DNA from: Cinclus cinclus | Taxonomy: Eukaryota > Chordata > Aves > Passeriformes > Cinclidae | Length of the DNA: 64,000 nt | Direction: 5' to 3' | NCBI RefSeq assembly: GCF_963662255.1 | Contig: NC_085056.1 | Location: forward strand, 10,172,216-10,236,215 | In this document: positions 1-13,560 of the stretch, piece after piece | Position numbering within the stretch: the first letter of the stretch is position 1 | Layout: each line of letters opens with the position of its first letter | Made by a program: the position numbers and the translations under genes | The notes under the pieces: generated by a model | Seen by the model: the letters and a program-made list of their open reading frames with translations, nothing else | What the model was told of the DNA's origin: nothing | The model's database searches: none

Positions 1-1243
1 CTGCCCGTCAGCAAGCAGATAACATGTAGGCAATGGTTCCACACATAGTCCTGGATCACTTGCTGCAGTTGGTAAAGAGTCAGTGCAAATGTTCACATAA
101 GCATCTTGTTTTTTCTTCATTCTTAGGAAACACTGCTGGTTCAAAGGAGCTGCTGTATGGATAGAGGTGTGAGGAAGATTTATATTGTAAGCATTCTTTT
201 GATGACAATTGCTAAGTTGCTGTTTCTATACCCCACCAAGATGTGTGTGAAGTCTGTGCTTCTGCATGTCTAAGCATGTATGTGCATTTCATGGATATGT
301 TCCATGTCTAAGGATGTACTGAAAGAGTCAAGTCTGAAATGAAAAGTAGGAAAACGCTGAGGTCTTTTGTTTCTGATCCTTTGGGGATACACTGTGGTCA
401 CATTTAGGTTTTTGTTCAGAAGATTAGGCTTTTTTCCTTTTTTTTTTTTGTTTCTTTTTTTTTTTTTAAACAAACAAACACCTCCCACCTCCTGAAAAAC
501 ATACCAAAACAAAAATCTCTTATCTAATCACATGCTTCCAAGAACTGGGCTCTTAAATTAAACCCCAGCTATCTCCAGATTGGTCCTAAGAGCACAGTTG
601 CCAGCAGCACCAGGTGGTGTTGTAGCAATCAACATTATTATTAAAAAAATATTGGCCAGAACATACACAGAAATGTACTGAATTGTAATAAAAAAGTGAA
701 TAATAGTTTGAATGCTTTTCAGCTGTTCAATAAGGCAAACAGATGTAGTAATGCATACTTGAGAGCATGCCATGTACTTTAATCAGAGAAGTTTAGAGTA
801 TCATTTCATCATGGACAACAAGAAAGAGCCAGAATAATAGGTTTATTTCAAAAGGCAAAACTTTAAGGAGGAGAGCAAGAACTTCCCTGACTTTTGTATC
901 AGACCAAGTCCTGGGACCTACTTGACTGGAGAAGACCTACTGCAGCAAGCTAAGCAGTTTCATGAAACAGAGAGTCACGAAATGCAGTTAAGTAGAAGAC
1001 TTTTTTAGAAGCTGCCAAACTGTTAAAGACACCTAGTGCTGGAGTATTTGAGCAAGCAATAGTGCAAATATTAATGAAAGATGAGATGTTTAATAGAGAG
1101 TGCTTTGTAAATTTTCATATGACATCCAAACCTGTGAGGCATCCTGGTTGAAATATATGTGAGCACAGCTTGGAACTGCTGCAAAGGCTGAAGCTTTGGT
1201 GTGAGAAATCATAACTGACTTAGTTTCAGTCAAATGGGAAAGC
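1..1243. other. AT-rich noncoding DNA, no gene seen
   Basis: Both strands carry frequent stops. The longest open frames are under about 85 codons and one of them runs through the T-rich tract at 429-481. I recognise no protein, RNA or repeat family apart from that tract. It is probably intergenic or intronic. Confidence 0.6.
429..481. repeat. T-rich low-complexity tract with (AAAC)n end
   Basis: Interrupted runs of T are followed directly by about three copies of AAAC. It could be the poly-A tail of a minus-strand retrocopy, but I see no element body or target-site duplication, so low-complexity DNA is the safer call. Confidence 0.75.
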
Positions 1244-1265
1244 AAAAAAAAAAAAAAAAAAAAAA
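1244..1265. repeat. Poly-A run of 22
   Basis: An uninterrupted run of 22 A. No polyadenylation signal sits just upstream and no flanking duplication is evident, so a retroposon tail is possible but unsupported. The length is likely to vary between individuals. Confidence 0.85.
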
Positions 1266-4200
1266 CCTAAATACTTGTGTTAAGACATGGGGGCTACCAT
1301 TGTTTTGGTAGAGAATTAAAGAAAAATTCAGGGAAAGGATTTGCTGGAATCGCAGCTATTTGTACAGATAAATATCAAGTAAATATCTTCTTGCGTGTGT
1401 TAATTTTACATAGTCATTGTTATCAGCAGCAGTCTTTCCAGCATTGTTTCAGAGGCCTGGGGTCCCAAGTGGGAGGAGTTTGTGGCACTGCACAGAAAGA
1501 ATTTTGTCTGAAGAGTGGTTGCATTGGAGCTTTCTCAGGTCCCTTCTGCATTTTGCTTGTCACTGTGTTTCTTACCGTCCCTGGCTTTTTGTTTTCATCC
1601 AGAGCTCTTCCTCGGCCAGTCCCATAATCCCTGAGCCTGCCCTGTGTCCCTCCCTCCTTCCTCTGTGTGCTCCTCTGAGATGGTGTCTGCCACCTGGCTT
1701 TGCTGTTTCTGATTTGGTGATTTTTCCTGGCCATGTTTCAAGGGCAGAATCCCCCAGGTTCTCTCCTCCATGGCTAGTGTGAGGCTGGAGTCTGGCTGGT
1801 GAGGTTACCAACCTGTGTTATTGCTGCCCCATCTTCTCCCAGCAGTGAGAAGGGATAAGGACAGCTGTGAACAGGCTCCCAAGAGCCTAAAGCCTCTAAT
1901 GATACTGCAGGACTACAGAGCAATCTAGAATTCATGGTGTACCAAGTCTAGATAAGACTTTAAGCCACCCAGTGGAGCTTCGGAATTGTTTGTGGCTGCT
2001 TGGTTTCCCTTTTCTTCTCAGAACAATGTGGTGCTGTCTGTTCTGAGATCAGGAGCAAAGAGCTTTGACAAAAGGACAAACAGCTTGAAATCAGTGAAAT
2101 AACTCGGGGTAGGTTGCAGTGAGAATATTGGAGTCTGCCCCTGAATGACAGCAGAAATGCAGATACTCACAAAGATATCTTCAACCACACACTTAAGATT
2201 TCATTCCAGGTGTTTGCTTACCCAGATGTGCAGTATTTGTAGCAGTGAAATCCTGTGCACCCTAGCCGCATACAAAATTTTCAGAAAATACAGAAGGCAG
2301 TAACATAGTTTTAATAACAAGTTTTTACATATATAGTTGCCTAGAAAATCTATGCACTTCCCATGCCAGTTAGATGTATATCCAGGAAATGGTCCTGTAA
2401 TTCTACCTGCAAGAGTAAAAATTCTCAAAGTTAATGCCAGTAAACCACAGATGCTGCCTTTTAACCATCATTTTCCTCATTCCCTGGAAAGGGATGAGTT
2501 CAGGCTGAAACAGCAGCACTGATTTTCTGCCCTGACTTTAAATTCCTGTACATTTTGAATTTGTCATACATTTAGCATTACTTCAGTGCATTTCTTGTGT
2601 GTAGTTGAATACAAAGAGCAGGAGGTCATGAGAGGCATCACCTTGTTTTATCCAGAGGTCAAAGCTAAGAGAGTGTCAGTTTCCATTTTAGGCTTTTGTG
2701 GCATAGTTGACATTATATATACTCTTAGGTATGCAATGCAAATCACATTCCTGCAAGCTAATTATAGGATAAATGTAGCCACTTAACTAGGCAGCAGGCA
2801 TGTCATCTCAGCATGGAGCTATCATATTATGTACATTTGCTGTCTCCTGTATAATTAACAGGATAAAAATATTACTGCCAGATACCATAAAAAAAATTAA
2901 CACTATCTTAATTGTCTTTTCAGCTCAGGTATAGCCTATTACCATTTCAAAAAAGACCTTCCCTAATACGCTAGAATTTTAAACTTCATTTGCTGAAGCT
3001 GCCATTAATCCCCTTTCACACTTTGATCTGCCATTGTGATACCTTTGGACTTTGACTTCTCTGTTTTGCTTTTGAACTGTCCTTAAAAACTATTACTGAG
3101 ATTTAGTGTTTTAAAATTTGAGGTTGCTCAGGACTCTGTGTTTGATTTTTAAAAACTTGGTGACAGTGCATTTGGGTTTCACCATAACAGAGATGTATGC
3201 AGCCTGCAATAAACTTTTGTGTAGGGTGCCTTGCTTCCAAGCTTTGCCCATTGTTCTTGTTTAATCCAAATTTTCTGTGTTTCTAATCTCTCATTTCTAA
3301 TGTGTATCCTACAGCATTCATTGCTGTCTTGTATGTGGCTATGAATGAGTGGAGTCTTTGAAAATTTAATCCTAATTCTTACTAGAATATGACTTCATCA
3401 GTATTTGTGTAATGTTTTGAAAAGTGGCTGATCCCTCTTCCTCCCTGTAAAATTGCTGTAATCTCCCCGTGATCTGAATACCACATCACTGCTGATGTCA
3501 TCTGCATTTTGTAACTCTCATTTTCTGAAACTGCACTAGGAATCTCAAGACTCTGAATGCTGCTTTTGCCACTTGAAATTAATTATGTGACGGCTCACAC
3601 TTAGAAAATACTTGGAATACATGTTTATTTTTGAGCGTTTTTGGGAGTAATTAGAGCTGAAAACTTCCATTAATGTAGCAAATTTCTCTGGAATTCTTTG
3701 CCACAGCAGTTTTCAAATTGCCCCTAGAAAACACACCTGTGCTACAGGCATGTAAAACCCAGTAACTGGAGAAAAGATTGAGATAAACGTGGCACCGTTT
3801 AATCTGGCAAAGCTCTCTCAGTTATTTCTGTTGCAGTAGGTCTGTAGGAACCTTAGGTAGTTCTTGCATATTTACTTAAATGTTGACATCAGTAATGACA
3901 CACATGGCTAACAGATTTTCCACATGTTTTCCTCCCTGGATGACATCTTCCTACTCCATCAGGACTCAAAGTCTGATTGTGGAGGCTGTTGATTGATAGC
4001 TTAGAGCACATGAGGTTTGAGCAAAACACAAGAATGACAGTTTATATAAATATCCTAATATGGCACTTTTTTCTAGGTTTACCCTAACTTTTATTTTTCT
4101 CTGACCTAGAAATGATTTTTAGGTGTACAAAAACCCACAGATACTTTAGAAACACAGTTGACTCACTCAGACATCTTGTTAGCATTTTGTACTTAATTGC

Positions 4201-6273
4201 TTCTTTCTCTGCTTACCCGGGGGGAATTATACATGCCAAGATGGAGCTCTACTAGATCTAATAGGAGAAAAAAACAAAAGGAAATAATGACTAGTCTTCC
4301 AAATCATTCTAAGTGGTCCAGGAGATGAGAGGGATTGCTTTTTCCTGGCAGCAAAACCCCAAAACATGTAACTGGCTCATCCAGTGTCTCTTAGATTTTC
4401 AGATTAGGAATGGTATTTTTATTACACTCCATCTTTCTTCATAAAGAACCCATTTTAAGCACTGTATAAGCTACTTGTGGAAAAAGTAGCTACTATCTGT
4501 GGAAGTCTCTTTAAAAGGAATATTGTTACCCCTGGAAGTGTTGCTGCTTTGTGTAAGCCTCTGGAAAAAGGAAGATAGCTTTATGACAGCCTCTTTTTTT
4601 CTGTGAAGACCAAAGGGCAGCCTAATACTGTATGTATGGATGCAGCTTTAATAGCAAATTGCCAAAAGGATTCTTTAGAAAATAAGAGACCTTCGAGAAG
4701 ATGTTTGCATATTTACATATAAATCCACAGAGGGATATATGAATATGCCATGCTGATACCTGTCTTGCTAAAGCTATGGAAGGGAGTAATAGTAATTTTT
4801 TCATGCTGAGCTACTCACACACAGAAGTGATTAGTGAATTTCCAGATATATGCAGGCTCAAAATGATCATATTTTAAAGGATATTTTTCTCAGGACCAAA
4901 GAAGGAGTGCCAGTCTTGGCTCTCCATCTCCTACAAATGTAGGTTTTTTTCATAAATGGTTATGTGCTGGAATTTTTGCCCTGTATTCAAGACAGAAAGC
5001 ATTTTCCTTTTGTCAATAGAATTGAAACATAGCACAAATTTGGAGTTTTAGTATTTTATACTTGCGCGTTCTAAAATAAATAATAATTAAAAAAAAAACA
5101 TTCAGACAACTACATTCTCTTATGTAGTCCTTTCAACACTCCTGTCTACAAAATTTTATGCTGATTTTGGTGATAATGGCAAAACTGATCTCTGGAGACA
5201 AAAAATAATAATTCTGAACCTGAACCACAGACTACTCAGACTACAGTAATTTTAAAAAGCAGGACCATGCCAAGAGTGTTTCTCCAGACCATTTACAGTC
5301 ACCCTGCCTCCTGACTATCATGGTGCCAAATTGAAAGATTTGGTTGCAGCACTTCCAGGGCTCTCAGACCAGAGTTGTCATGACATTTCCTCACTTCAGG
5401 CACGCTCTTCCTCTTTCATTTCACTGAATACATTAGGGGGGTTTTAAAGGACAGAGCAACATTAATCGTAATAGCCTTAGGTCTGTGACTCCATGCTGTT
5501 GGCTGATAAAACCAGCCTGTCTCCTTCCACACCCTGAACGTTTATTCACTTTACTGGCTTTATCTTCCCCAACATCCTCAGTGATTTATCCTTTTAATCT
5601 CTCCAAATCAGTTATAGCTACTATTCTTTTAACTATGGCTAAGTGTTGGAAAATTCTTTTTGAATGGATGCAGTTCCAGAAAGGTTTTTCCAATCAGTTG
5701 TGTGATGCCTTGTTCGCAGGATTAAAAAAATGACCTTGCCTGGAGCATATTAGCAGATTAAACCACAGTTCTTGGTGCTCCAGGGAGCTGACAGCGGTGT
5801 CCAGCTCCTCATTCAACAGTTCTGAGGAGAGTTCCTCAGTTTAACCCACAGCTCTGAGGAGCAATCCATTCCTTGACTGGGCTTGCATGGCAAGGGAGGA
5901 GGAAAGTAACAGTGCTGCTCTGAGCACTCAGCTTTCAGCAAAAGATGCCACTCACTGGGGCTTGTGCAGATGATTCTGGTGACACGGGCTCTGTTTGACT
6001 CTGCCTTGCCAAGAATCAACCCAAGGCCCTGGAGAGCTGGGATTCATTTGCTTGAGGTTCTGTCTTTCAGAGGCTTGTAGTGACATATGAATATATTTTC
6101 TTGATTCATAGAAAATGTTCCTGGCTTATGGGTAGAAGTTCCCTTGGTGTAGCTTGTAGGTGCTTTCAAAACACTTGGAGGAGCCTGTGAACTGAAGAGA
6201 ATTAAATAGAGCTCTGCCCACAGGTGCACTTTGGCTTGATACCCCAGTTTTTACAGACAGAGATGCTCATTGT
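1266..6273. other. Noncoding DNA, no gene seen
   Basis: A G+C-richer, pyrimidine-rich patch lies at about 1440-1830; open frames of 100-120 codons cross it in several phases on both strands, which reflects few stops rather than coding. A second G+C-richer patch lies at about 5740-6020. The rest is AT-rich with scattered short A/T runs. I recognise no repeat family and no exon with paired splice signals. Confidence 0.55.
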
Positions 6274-6296
6274 TCTGGACATCAGGGATGTCCAGA
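6274..6296. other. Perfect 10-bp inverted repeat, 3-nt loop
   Basis: The left arm TCTGGACATC (6274-6283) is exactly complementary to GATGTCCAGA (6287-6296), with AGG between them. It would form a tight hairpin. The surroundings give no transcription unit, and an isolated hairpin of this size can occur by chance. Confidence 0.8.
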
Positions 6297-9200
6297 CATG
6301 AGCTTAGAGATTTCTGTTTCATTCATCTGTGGTTGAATTTTCTATCCCTCACACAGAGCCATATGATGAACAACAAATTATGCAAAAGCTAAGTGTATTT
6401 CTTCAGGAGGTGTATAGTCCATTTAGTCACCTGCTTTTACTGCTTGGTCCCATAATCCAGGCTTCTCCCTGTGCTTTTATAAGAGATGGATCTTGCTTCA
6501 ATTGCAGCAACACTTGAAAAGCAGTATTATCGTGATAATAAATGCATTTTTGGTACCTCTTCAATTAATTTTACACAATCTGAAGTGGTCATTTACATTT
6601 TAAAACCTATCCTATATATTTTTGTAAAGGAAGCTAGATAGGCTTAATCCAGCTCTGGTGACCCCAAAAGGAGTGACAAGCTCTGCTTTATTAGTCATGA
6701 CTACAAGCATAGTTCTTTCTTATCATGACTTCTAACTGTCTGGTACAATGAAGATTTACAGAAATACATGATCTGCTAATCCTCTGTTTTTAAAGGAAGA
6801 GTACAGGGATTATGTGGTCATTTTCTTACTGTCATGACCAGGTATCATGGTGGGGGTTATGACAGTTGATTTTTGGAACATCTTTGGAAACACTGGAAGC
6901 TGTTTTAATAGCACCTTAGCTGTGAATTAAGCTGTCATCACTCAGTGATCACTCCTGTCTTATGGCTATTTTCCAGACAGTCTCTGCCTGTAGATAAGGA
7001 TGCTCAGCTCTTCATTTTGATGAGGGCTGTGTGTTAGAATGTGTGATCAGAATTAGTAGGTAAATGGCAATGGAGAGATGGTTTGAGAACAGAGAATTTT
7101 GAAACTCTTTCACTACTCCAAAAGAAGCTCCCATCTTGACTTTTTTTTCCCCCTTTGGCTATATTGCTTCAATAACTCCCTTTTTCCTCAGGTGCTTTCT
7201 AAGATACTTATGCAAGTGGGGAACAGACATTTTCCAGTATCTGTTGTTTTAAATGCTCACCACTAAATAAACTTACAAGGTTCTGTGATAATTTAAGAAG
7301 AATTAAGGTAGTGGCTGCCAGTATACAGATTTCTGGAATCAGATAAGGCTTTTTGGTTGGGTAACCTCGGTGCTTTGATGTCAGCTTTAGGAGAACTAAT
7401 AGCCTCACTTGAAACTGCTTCATCATAGCCATTTCCTTCTGCCTGATGTTCACATTGCAGATACCTTCTCAATTCTTAGTGTTTCTTCTAGCAACTGCAA
7501 ACCACTGTGAGTAGCTATTGACTAAATTGTTGGGCTTTGTATCTCTTGACAAGCCTTTGAAGCATAATGTGGTTAGAAAGGAAACATACTGGTACCAAAT
7601 GTTACTCATGTCTTTTAGGATTATTAATATGGTGAGTCCACAAGGACACAGAGGATTTAGGAACTGGCAGGTGGAGGTGGAAGGAAAAGAAGACATGCTT
7701 TGAAAGACTGAAAAATAAACAAGTAGTTGTAAGAGTGTCTTGTACACATCTGGGTGTATAGATAGAGGTGGGGTTGAGGCTGTGACACCTTCATTAGCAT
7801 TAGTGAAGAGGTGGCACAGCTCAGTCTCCATTGCAGCATCAGCAGAGCCCTGACACATGGGTGATCTGTGACCTGCTGAGCTCCCTGGGTCCATTCCCAT
7901 CAAGGGTGGTGAGGGTTAAGGGTGTTACATCTTGGGATCTACTTTGTTCCTCACTTATGGCAGTGGTAACCACAGAGACTTGTTCCTCAGCTCACCCAGC
8001 TCAAAAAGGGTTTATTGCAAGCAGCAACTCTACAGACTAATTTCCAGCATGGAAGACTGCCTCAAATGGCATTACTGCACACTCTTTTGGGGTAGGAAAA
8101 GAGTGGACATCACAGGCATGGTTCAGTCTCAGACATGGCTTCTTTTTCTCACTTCACAAAGCATAAAATTGCAATGAATGCTCATCCCCAATTTAACTTA
8201 AACCTTACATGAAAATCAGTAAAATATAGGGAAAAGTTGCTTAGTTAGTAAAAACTGGATGGGTTTTGGTTTCTTGTTTTCTTGTTTTGTATCTGGGTGT
8301 TTTTTAAATCATGTTAAAATGCAGCAAACTGGTTGCAGCAGTATTTTTGCAAAATACCAAGGCCAGTTGGAGTATGTGGAAGGGGAATTGATTTCCTCTG
8401 GCAGAAAGTTATTTTGTTTTTAGTTCAGATACACAAAATAATTGCCATTTATGTCTTGATTCATTGTTGATTCCCAGATATTCACTCTGGAGTAATTCTG
8501 ATTTGCTCCTTTATAAATGTTACAAGAGTGGGTAATTAAATGTTATTTTGTGACCTTTATGTGCCTTAAGGAAAAAGACTTGATTATCTTATCTCAAGTC
8601 ACTTTTGGGCCTTCATAGCCATCTAACTTGAAAAATAACCTGCAACTTGGTGCACTGGATCAGTGCCTGACCCATTAAATGGAAGGCCTGGCTAAAAATG
8701 CATCATGGAACCAGATTCTCAGACTAGTGCTATATCTTGTATACATTATGTCCATTCCCATAGAGATCCCCTTTTCACATTTGATTAATTGTTGTGAATA
8801 ATAATATGAAAGTTCTTATATATCCAATGAACTCTATTTCCTTCTGTACCAATTTTGCACTAGAACCTGTTTATAAATTCATGTTTAATTAGTGTAATTT
8901 TTAACAAGCTACTTGCTCCTTCAGATTTGAATTCTAAAAATGCAAATTCTTCACCTACACATTATAGCAAGGAATCGTGATAGATTTTCTCTTAACAGAC
9001 GAGCATAAGAAACACCTTTGTTTTTGTTGTATCAAGGATGCTTATTCTCAAATTCTCCTTAGTGCTTTTTTGGGAAATTGCTGTCAAAAATTAACTTCTG
9101 CTAATTGTAGCAACTAAATCACAGAAACTGAATGCATATTTCCTATATATTGCCAAAACATACCTCATGCATAACAAAGATAAGTCAGTGCAAAAAAATA

Positions 9201-9489
9201 CAAAATGCATGTCTTTCCCATATAGAAGGTGACGGGCTCTCATTGAGACAACCTTGTCTTGGGTGAATTAGTAATTTTTAATTGTACACAATAGGCTTCA
9301 AATACTAACATCAGTTTATTTGTAGGAAAGGCACAATTCTCATATATACAAAAGCCAGTTTACACACTGTTCTTTTCATGCATTTATTTGCAAAAGGTGT
9401 CTCAGATTGAGTTGAACTATAATTTTCATTATTTTTTTCTGGGGTTATGCATATGTTTGTAGGTAATGTGAATCAAGTTGTGGATTTCT
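6297..9489. other. Noncoding DNA, AT-rich toward the right
   Basis: A minus-strand open frame of 144 codons (7469-7903) matches no family I know and has no supporting splice or promoter signals. From about 8420 to 9470 the DNA is AT-rich and free of obvious repeats, with homeodomain-like TTAATTA/TAATT cores, so it is a weak candidate for conserved noncoding sequence. Confidence 0.5.
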
Positions 9490-9796
9490 AGAGCAAAGCA
9501 GTTGGAGCTGTGGTCACCCAGTCCATGCTGTACATTTTGGTGGGTTCCTGTGGACTGAGTACCCATGGGCTGGAGGGCTTTGGGGTGGTGCTGTGTGGAA
9601 CCTTCTGGTTTGGTTTCATCCAGAAGGGGTCTGGCTCACACAACTCTGTGACGTGATCCTGCACGTGGACTGTGGGTCAGCTCCTAAAGCACACTGGTGA
9701 TTTGAGACGTTTGTATCCATGCATACAATACCTGAGGGTACTACAATTTTACACTGAGTGTTGCTGGTGGCATTTTTGAAAAAAAAAAAAAAAAAA
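9490..9796 (+). other. G+C-richer block ending in an 18-A run; possible retrocopy
   Basis: About 290 bp of clearly G+C-richer sequence stands in AT-rich surroundings and runs to an uninterrupted 18-A tract at 9779-9796. That layout is typical of a poly-A-tailed retroposon. No AATAAA lies just before the tail, no flanking duplication is visible and I cannot name a source. It contains a perfect 8-bp inverted repeat, CCTTCTGG (9601-9608) with CCAGAAGG (9620-9627). Chance placement of an A-run is the alternative. Confidence 0.3.
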
Positions 9797-12288
9797 GAAA
9801 TGAGGCTTTTATTTCTCTGTGTGAAAGAGCCTGTGACATCATCTGCTGGCAAGATGGAATGTAACCATCAGGATTTTGGTGGAGCCTGCTGAGGGAACTG
9901 CTTTAAGAGCAGTTTCCTATTGTTCACATAAGCGTTAGCCTCTTCCAGTGATGTCATGTCCACTACTCACTTTCTGTGTCACCTTAGGTTCAGTATCAAG
10001 TATTCTCCAGCACATGGTCAGAACAGATGATTTTAGAGTTAATACCCTCAGAAGACAAACATCAAAATAATTGTGGAGCTAAGGCTGTTACATATAAGGA
10101 GTCAGATAGGACAGATCCTCAGCTAATTTATGCTAATGTCTATGCATTACCCACAGCAAAGCTATAAGGATTTATTTCAGCTAGAGATTTGGCCCACACA
10201 TCCAAGCTATTCTTGAATATTGTAGCAGTAATAACCAGGGTTTATATAATTATTTCCACATGCATGAGATAGATTTTTAGCTCAAATGCTTGTGGAAAGT
10301 GGTCTGCCAGTGCACTGTTCTGCCCTGGTGCTGGTTACTGTGAGCACCACTGGTGACCCAGGCAGTGCCCACCTCTGCCCTGACTGCATGCACAGAGCTT
10401 GAGCTGTGAAACTGGGGCTCAGACCTCCTTACAGGCTCTGTGGTTGGAAAATGAGTGAACATTAGCCGTGGATCAGTCTCTGTTTTTTTCACTAATGTGA
10501 GGTCAGACACTTGCTCAAAATGACTTTCAGAAACTTTTTCTTATATGTGATGAGGCTTGGTAGTAGTTCTGCTTACTGAGTTCTTTAGTCTACAGATATT
10601 TCTGTAAAAAAATAATTATGAGGATGGGGACATGATCAAATTAATCTATCACTTCTGCTACTTGCTAGAAAAATTATATCCTATTAATGAATGCAGAATT
10701 TCTGTAAGCCTCTCCTAAAACAAGCTCTGTGTGTGTCAAGGGTTGAATATTGGAAAGGTTTTACCCAATCAGCTCTGCAGTTTTTGGTTTATCAATGTGA
10801 TGACTTTGTTAGTGAGGTATGTGGGGTAAAATTAATCTCTGAGGATGATACAGAAATCTGGGCTGGATTTTGGTTTTATCAAATAAGATGATATTTCTTA
10901 AAGTAAGCCTAGGAAACCTGGTCTTTAAAGATCACACCTCAAATTATTCCAAGATGAAGAACTGATACAGGGATTAACATAGCATTTAGACTTCAAGTAT
11001 TTGCAATATGGGCAGCTTCTGTCAAAATGCAGATTTAAACCTTGGTAAGTCTCTCATCTCACTTCTGTGATGTAATCAAGACTTTTACTCTTCAAATTTT
11101 TGACATCTTAGTTAAATGCACATGCTCATTTTTTTTCCTAGTCATGAAATCCTGAAGGTTGAGGGCTTGTAGGTTTCTTTTCCAGATTTTCACACTCTTC
11201 CTGTTTCTTCTCATTAGTGACTAGAAGCTTGATCACATATTTAAACATATTCTCTTAATTGAAATAAAGCCTAAGTAATTACCTTGATAGAGACGTTGAC
11301 TTGGCCCAAGAGTTTGTTAAACAATCCCAATTACCAGGACTTCTTTACACTTTTGGCAATTTATAAAAGGTTTTGTAACTTGTTGTTAAATGAAACCTTG
11401 CAAAGTGATTCTGCACCTGAGAGTACTGTATGGTGCCACATCAAAAGTAAGTTTGCAGATAATTCACTGTATTCCCATTTTTTTCTCCTTCACAATTAGG
11501 GGTGCTTAACGAAATTAAGAGAAGACAACTTTGTTTTTCATGTTCAGTCTTGAAACTGCAGGTCATCATGACAGGGATGGCTGTCTGACAGGTATTCAGA
11601 GTATGTACCCTCTGCTTGATCTCCTCTAGTCACTTCCTTTTGCTGCAGTGCAAAAGAGTTAGAGTGTGGAGAAATCTATGATCTCTAGCTTTTAAGCCTT
11701 ACATTTTCTTCTTGAAAAATATATCTGAGGTTAAAATTTCTTTGCGGCTGCCAGTATTTCTTATTGTTTCTCTTTCTGTTTGACGTGGTTTCCCAGAGAC
11801 TTGCTTGGGTCTTGAGGTAGAATAGATTCAGATTAAGGTTGGATTTGTTCAAATAGAATGTGCAGAAACATAATTTGTGACAGATTCTGTCTTAAAGATT
11901 TATCAGCCCCATTAACTGCTTATGCTCACTGACACAACCATCTCAAGCACTTAGAGACAAGGGGTAAGCTTCGAAGGACTCTGTTACTACATTTGCCTGC
12001 CCTTATCATCATCCAGCCTTCCTGTGCATAAAGGTTGTTCTGAGCACAGAATAAGTAGAAATGCCTGAGAGTCTGGCCTCAGCAATGGCTTTAAGCTAAT
12101 CCATGCCATGGATCTGGGATCTGTCTTACCATACAGCAGTGTATAACATTCCTGCCTATCTTTCAACAGCTTGGTATGGAAGGATATAAATTTTGGTTCT
12201 GTTACTACTGAAACGTAAGAAGTCCTTAAAAGTCTTGTGGCCACATTCCTTTCTCCAGCTACTGCTTTTCTAGGGAGATGCTTGTGCC
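9797..12288. other. Noncoding DNA, no gene seen
   Basis: A G+C-richer patch at about 10290-10450 is open on the minus strand for 77 codons but encodes nothing recognisable. A short quasi-palindrome, ATCCATG-C-CATGGAT, lies at 12099-12113. Otherwise I see ordinary AT-rich single-copy DNA. Confidence 0.55.
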
Positions 12289-12366
12289 CTTAATATATAT
12301 ATATTTTCTTCTCAATCCTCTCCTTCTTTTCTCCTTCATCTCTCTTTTTTCTCTCTCTTTCTTTGT
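12289..12366. repeat. (TA)n followed by a pyrimidine tract
   Basis: A short TA run (about 12291-12303) leads into some 60 bases that are almost entirely C and T on the plus strand. Such polypyrimidine tracts can resemble a splice acceptor, but no exon follows that I can support. Confidence 0.8.
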
Positions 12367-13180
12367 AATATACATGGAAGATGCTTCAAGGGCATCTGTT
12401 ACTTTGCTTTTGACATACACAAAAGAACTTCACGGTAACTTGCCTGAAACAAAAAGAAAATAGGAATGTGAGTAAATTTGAGATGGAAGATTGAGAGAAG
12501 AGTATATATTTGTACCAAAAATGAGAACACCATCTGGGGTATGGGGGGAATGGTTTATGAGTGTCAGTAGTTCTTTTTGTCCCAGTCCCAATCTGCTGAC
12601 TACAGAAATTTGCTTCAGATAAGAACTTTTGCTTTAAGGCCACCATTGCCACATCTGTAAGGATCCCGCAGAAGTTTTGCATTGTAAGTTCTTATTTCAT
12701 TCTGATATCTGCTGACATGCATAGGAATAACTGCCCCAGCATCAATGAGTTTTGAATGAGACCCTTACAACATCAGTCTCTAAAAATGTGACAAGAGCTA
12801 CCAAGGGACCCTCTAGGATGTTTTATTCTCTTTCCCATGACTTTATATCTTGAAAATGAATGTCTTTTCACTGGTCTGCAAGATGGGTTTGTTTCTGAGA
12901 GGTTAGTTCTGTAATTGCATATGACTATGATATCTAGAAATATTTGCAAATGGGAATCATCTAAATCCTGAAGATGCTTCCCGTGTACCCTACAGAAAAT
13001 CAATGATGAGAAATTAAAGCAGCCTGTGAGATTACCTATCATCTTCTATATAAAACTGTGTTGATACTTGTGTCTGACACAGGAGGAACAGGCCCACAGA
13101 AATTGTATTTTTAGATAAGCAACCTGCATTACTGAGGCTTGACATTTAACACAGAACGTAACTTCCATTTTTTTCACAAT
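12367..13180. other. Noncoding DNA, no gene seen
   Basis: Minus-strand open frames of 98 and 89 codons at 12386-12682 and 12773-13042 are not recognisable proteins. No repeat family was identified. Confidence 0.5.
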
Positions 13181-13560
13181 TAGATGACATCATTCCTAGT
13201 TCATCAGCACACTTTTAATGCAGTTGCCAATAGCCAGGCATGTAATTAATTTACACTTAAATTTTAATTGTCACTTGGATTTTATTTGGTCCTCCTAATA
13301 ACCAAGTCATGTCATTTTGGCATTCAAAAAATAAGCCTTGATGAGAATAGAAGACTGCAATTATGGGAATGCATATGGATAGAAATGTACTGCTCGTGGT
13401 CTCACTGTATGTTCTGTTGGAATCAATCTCAAAAGTCCAATTAGACCAAGCTTATGAGTTCCCAGCAGCACTTCTACTGACTGACAAACACCACAACCTC
13501 TCAATCAGATTAAAAGTCAATGCAATTGTTAAGTTTTCATGGACTGTGTTTTTTAATTAA
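13181..13560. promoter_or_regulatory. Candidate conserved noncoding element
   Basis: Non-repetitive AT-rich DNA with a CRE-like TGACATCA at 13185-13192 and TAATTA at 13243-13248. Its motif density and lack of repeats suggest a vertebrate enhancer-type element. This is inferred from appearance only. Confidence 0.22.

Noticed and set aside
7469..7903. 144-codon minus-strand frame
   Set aside because: No recognisable domain, no splice or promoter context, and frames of this length occur by chance in 64 kb.
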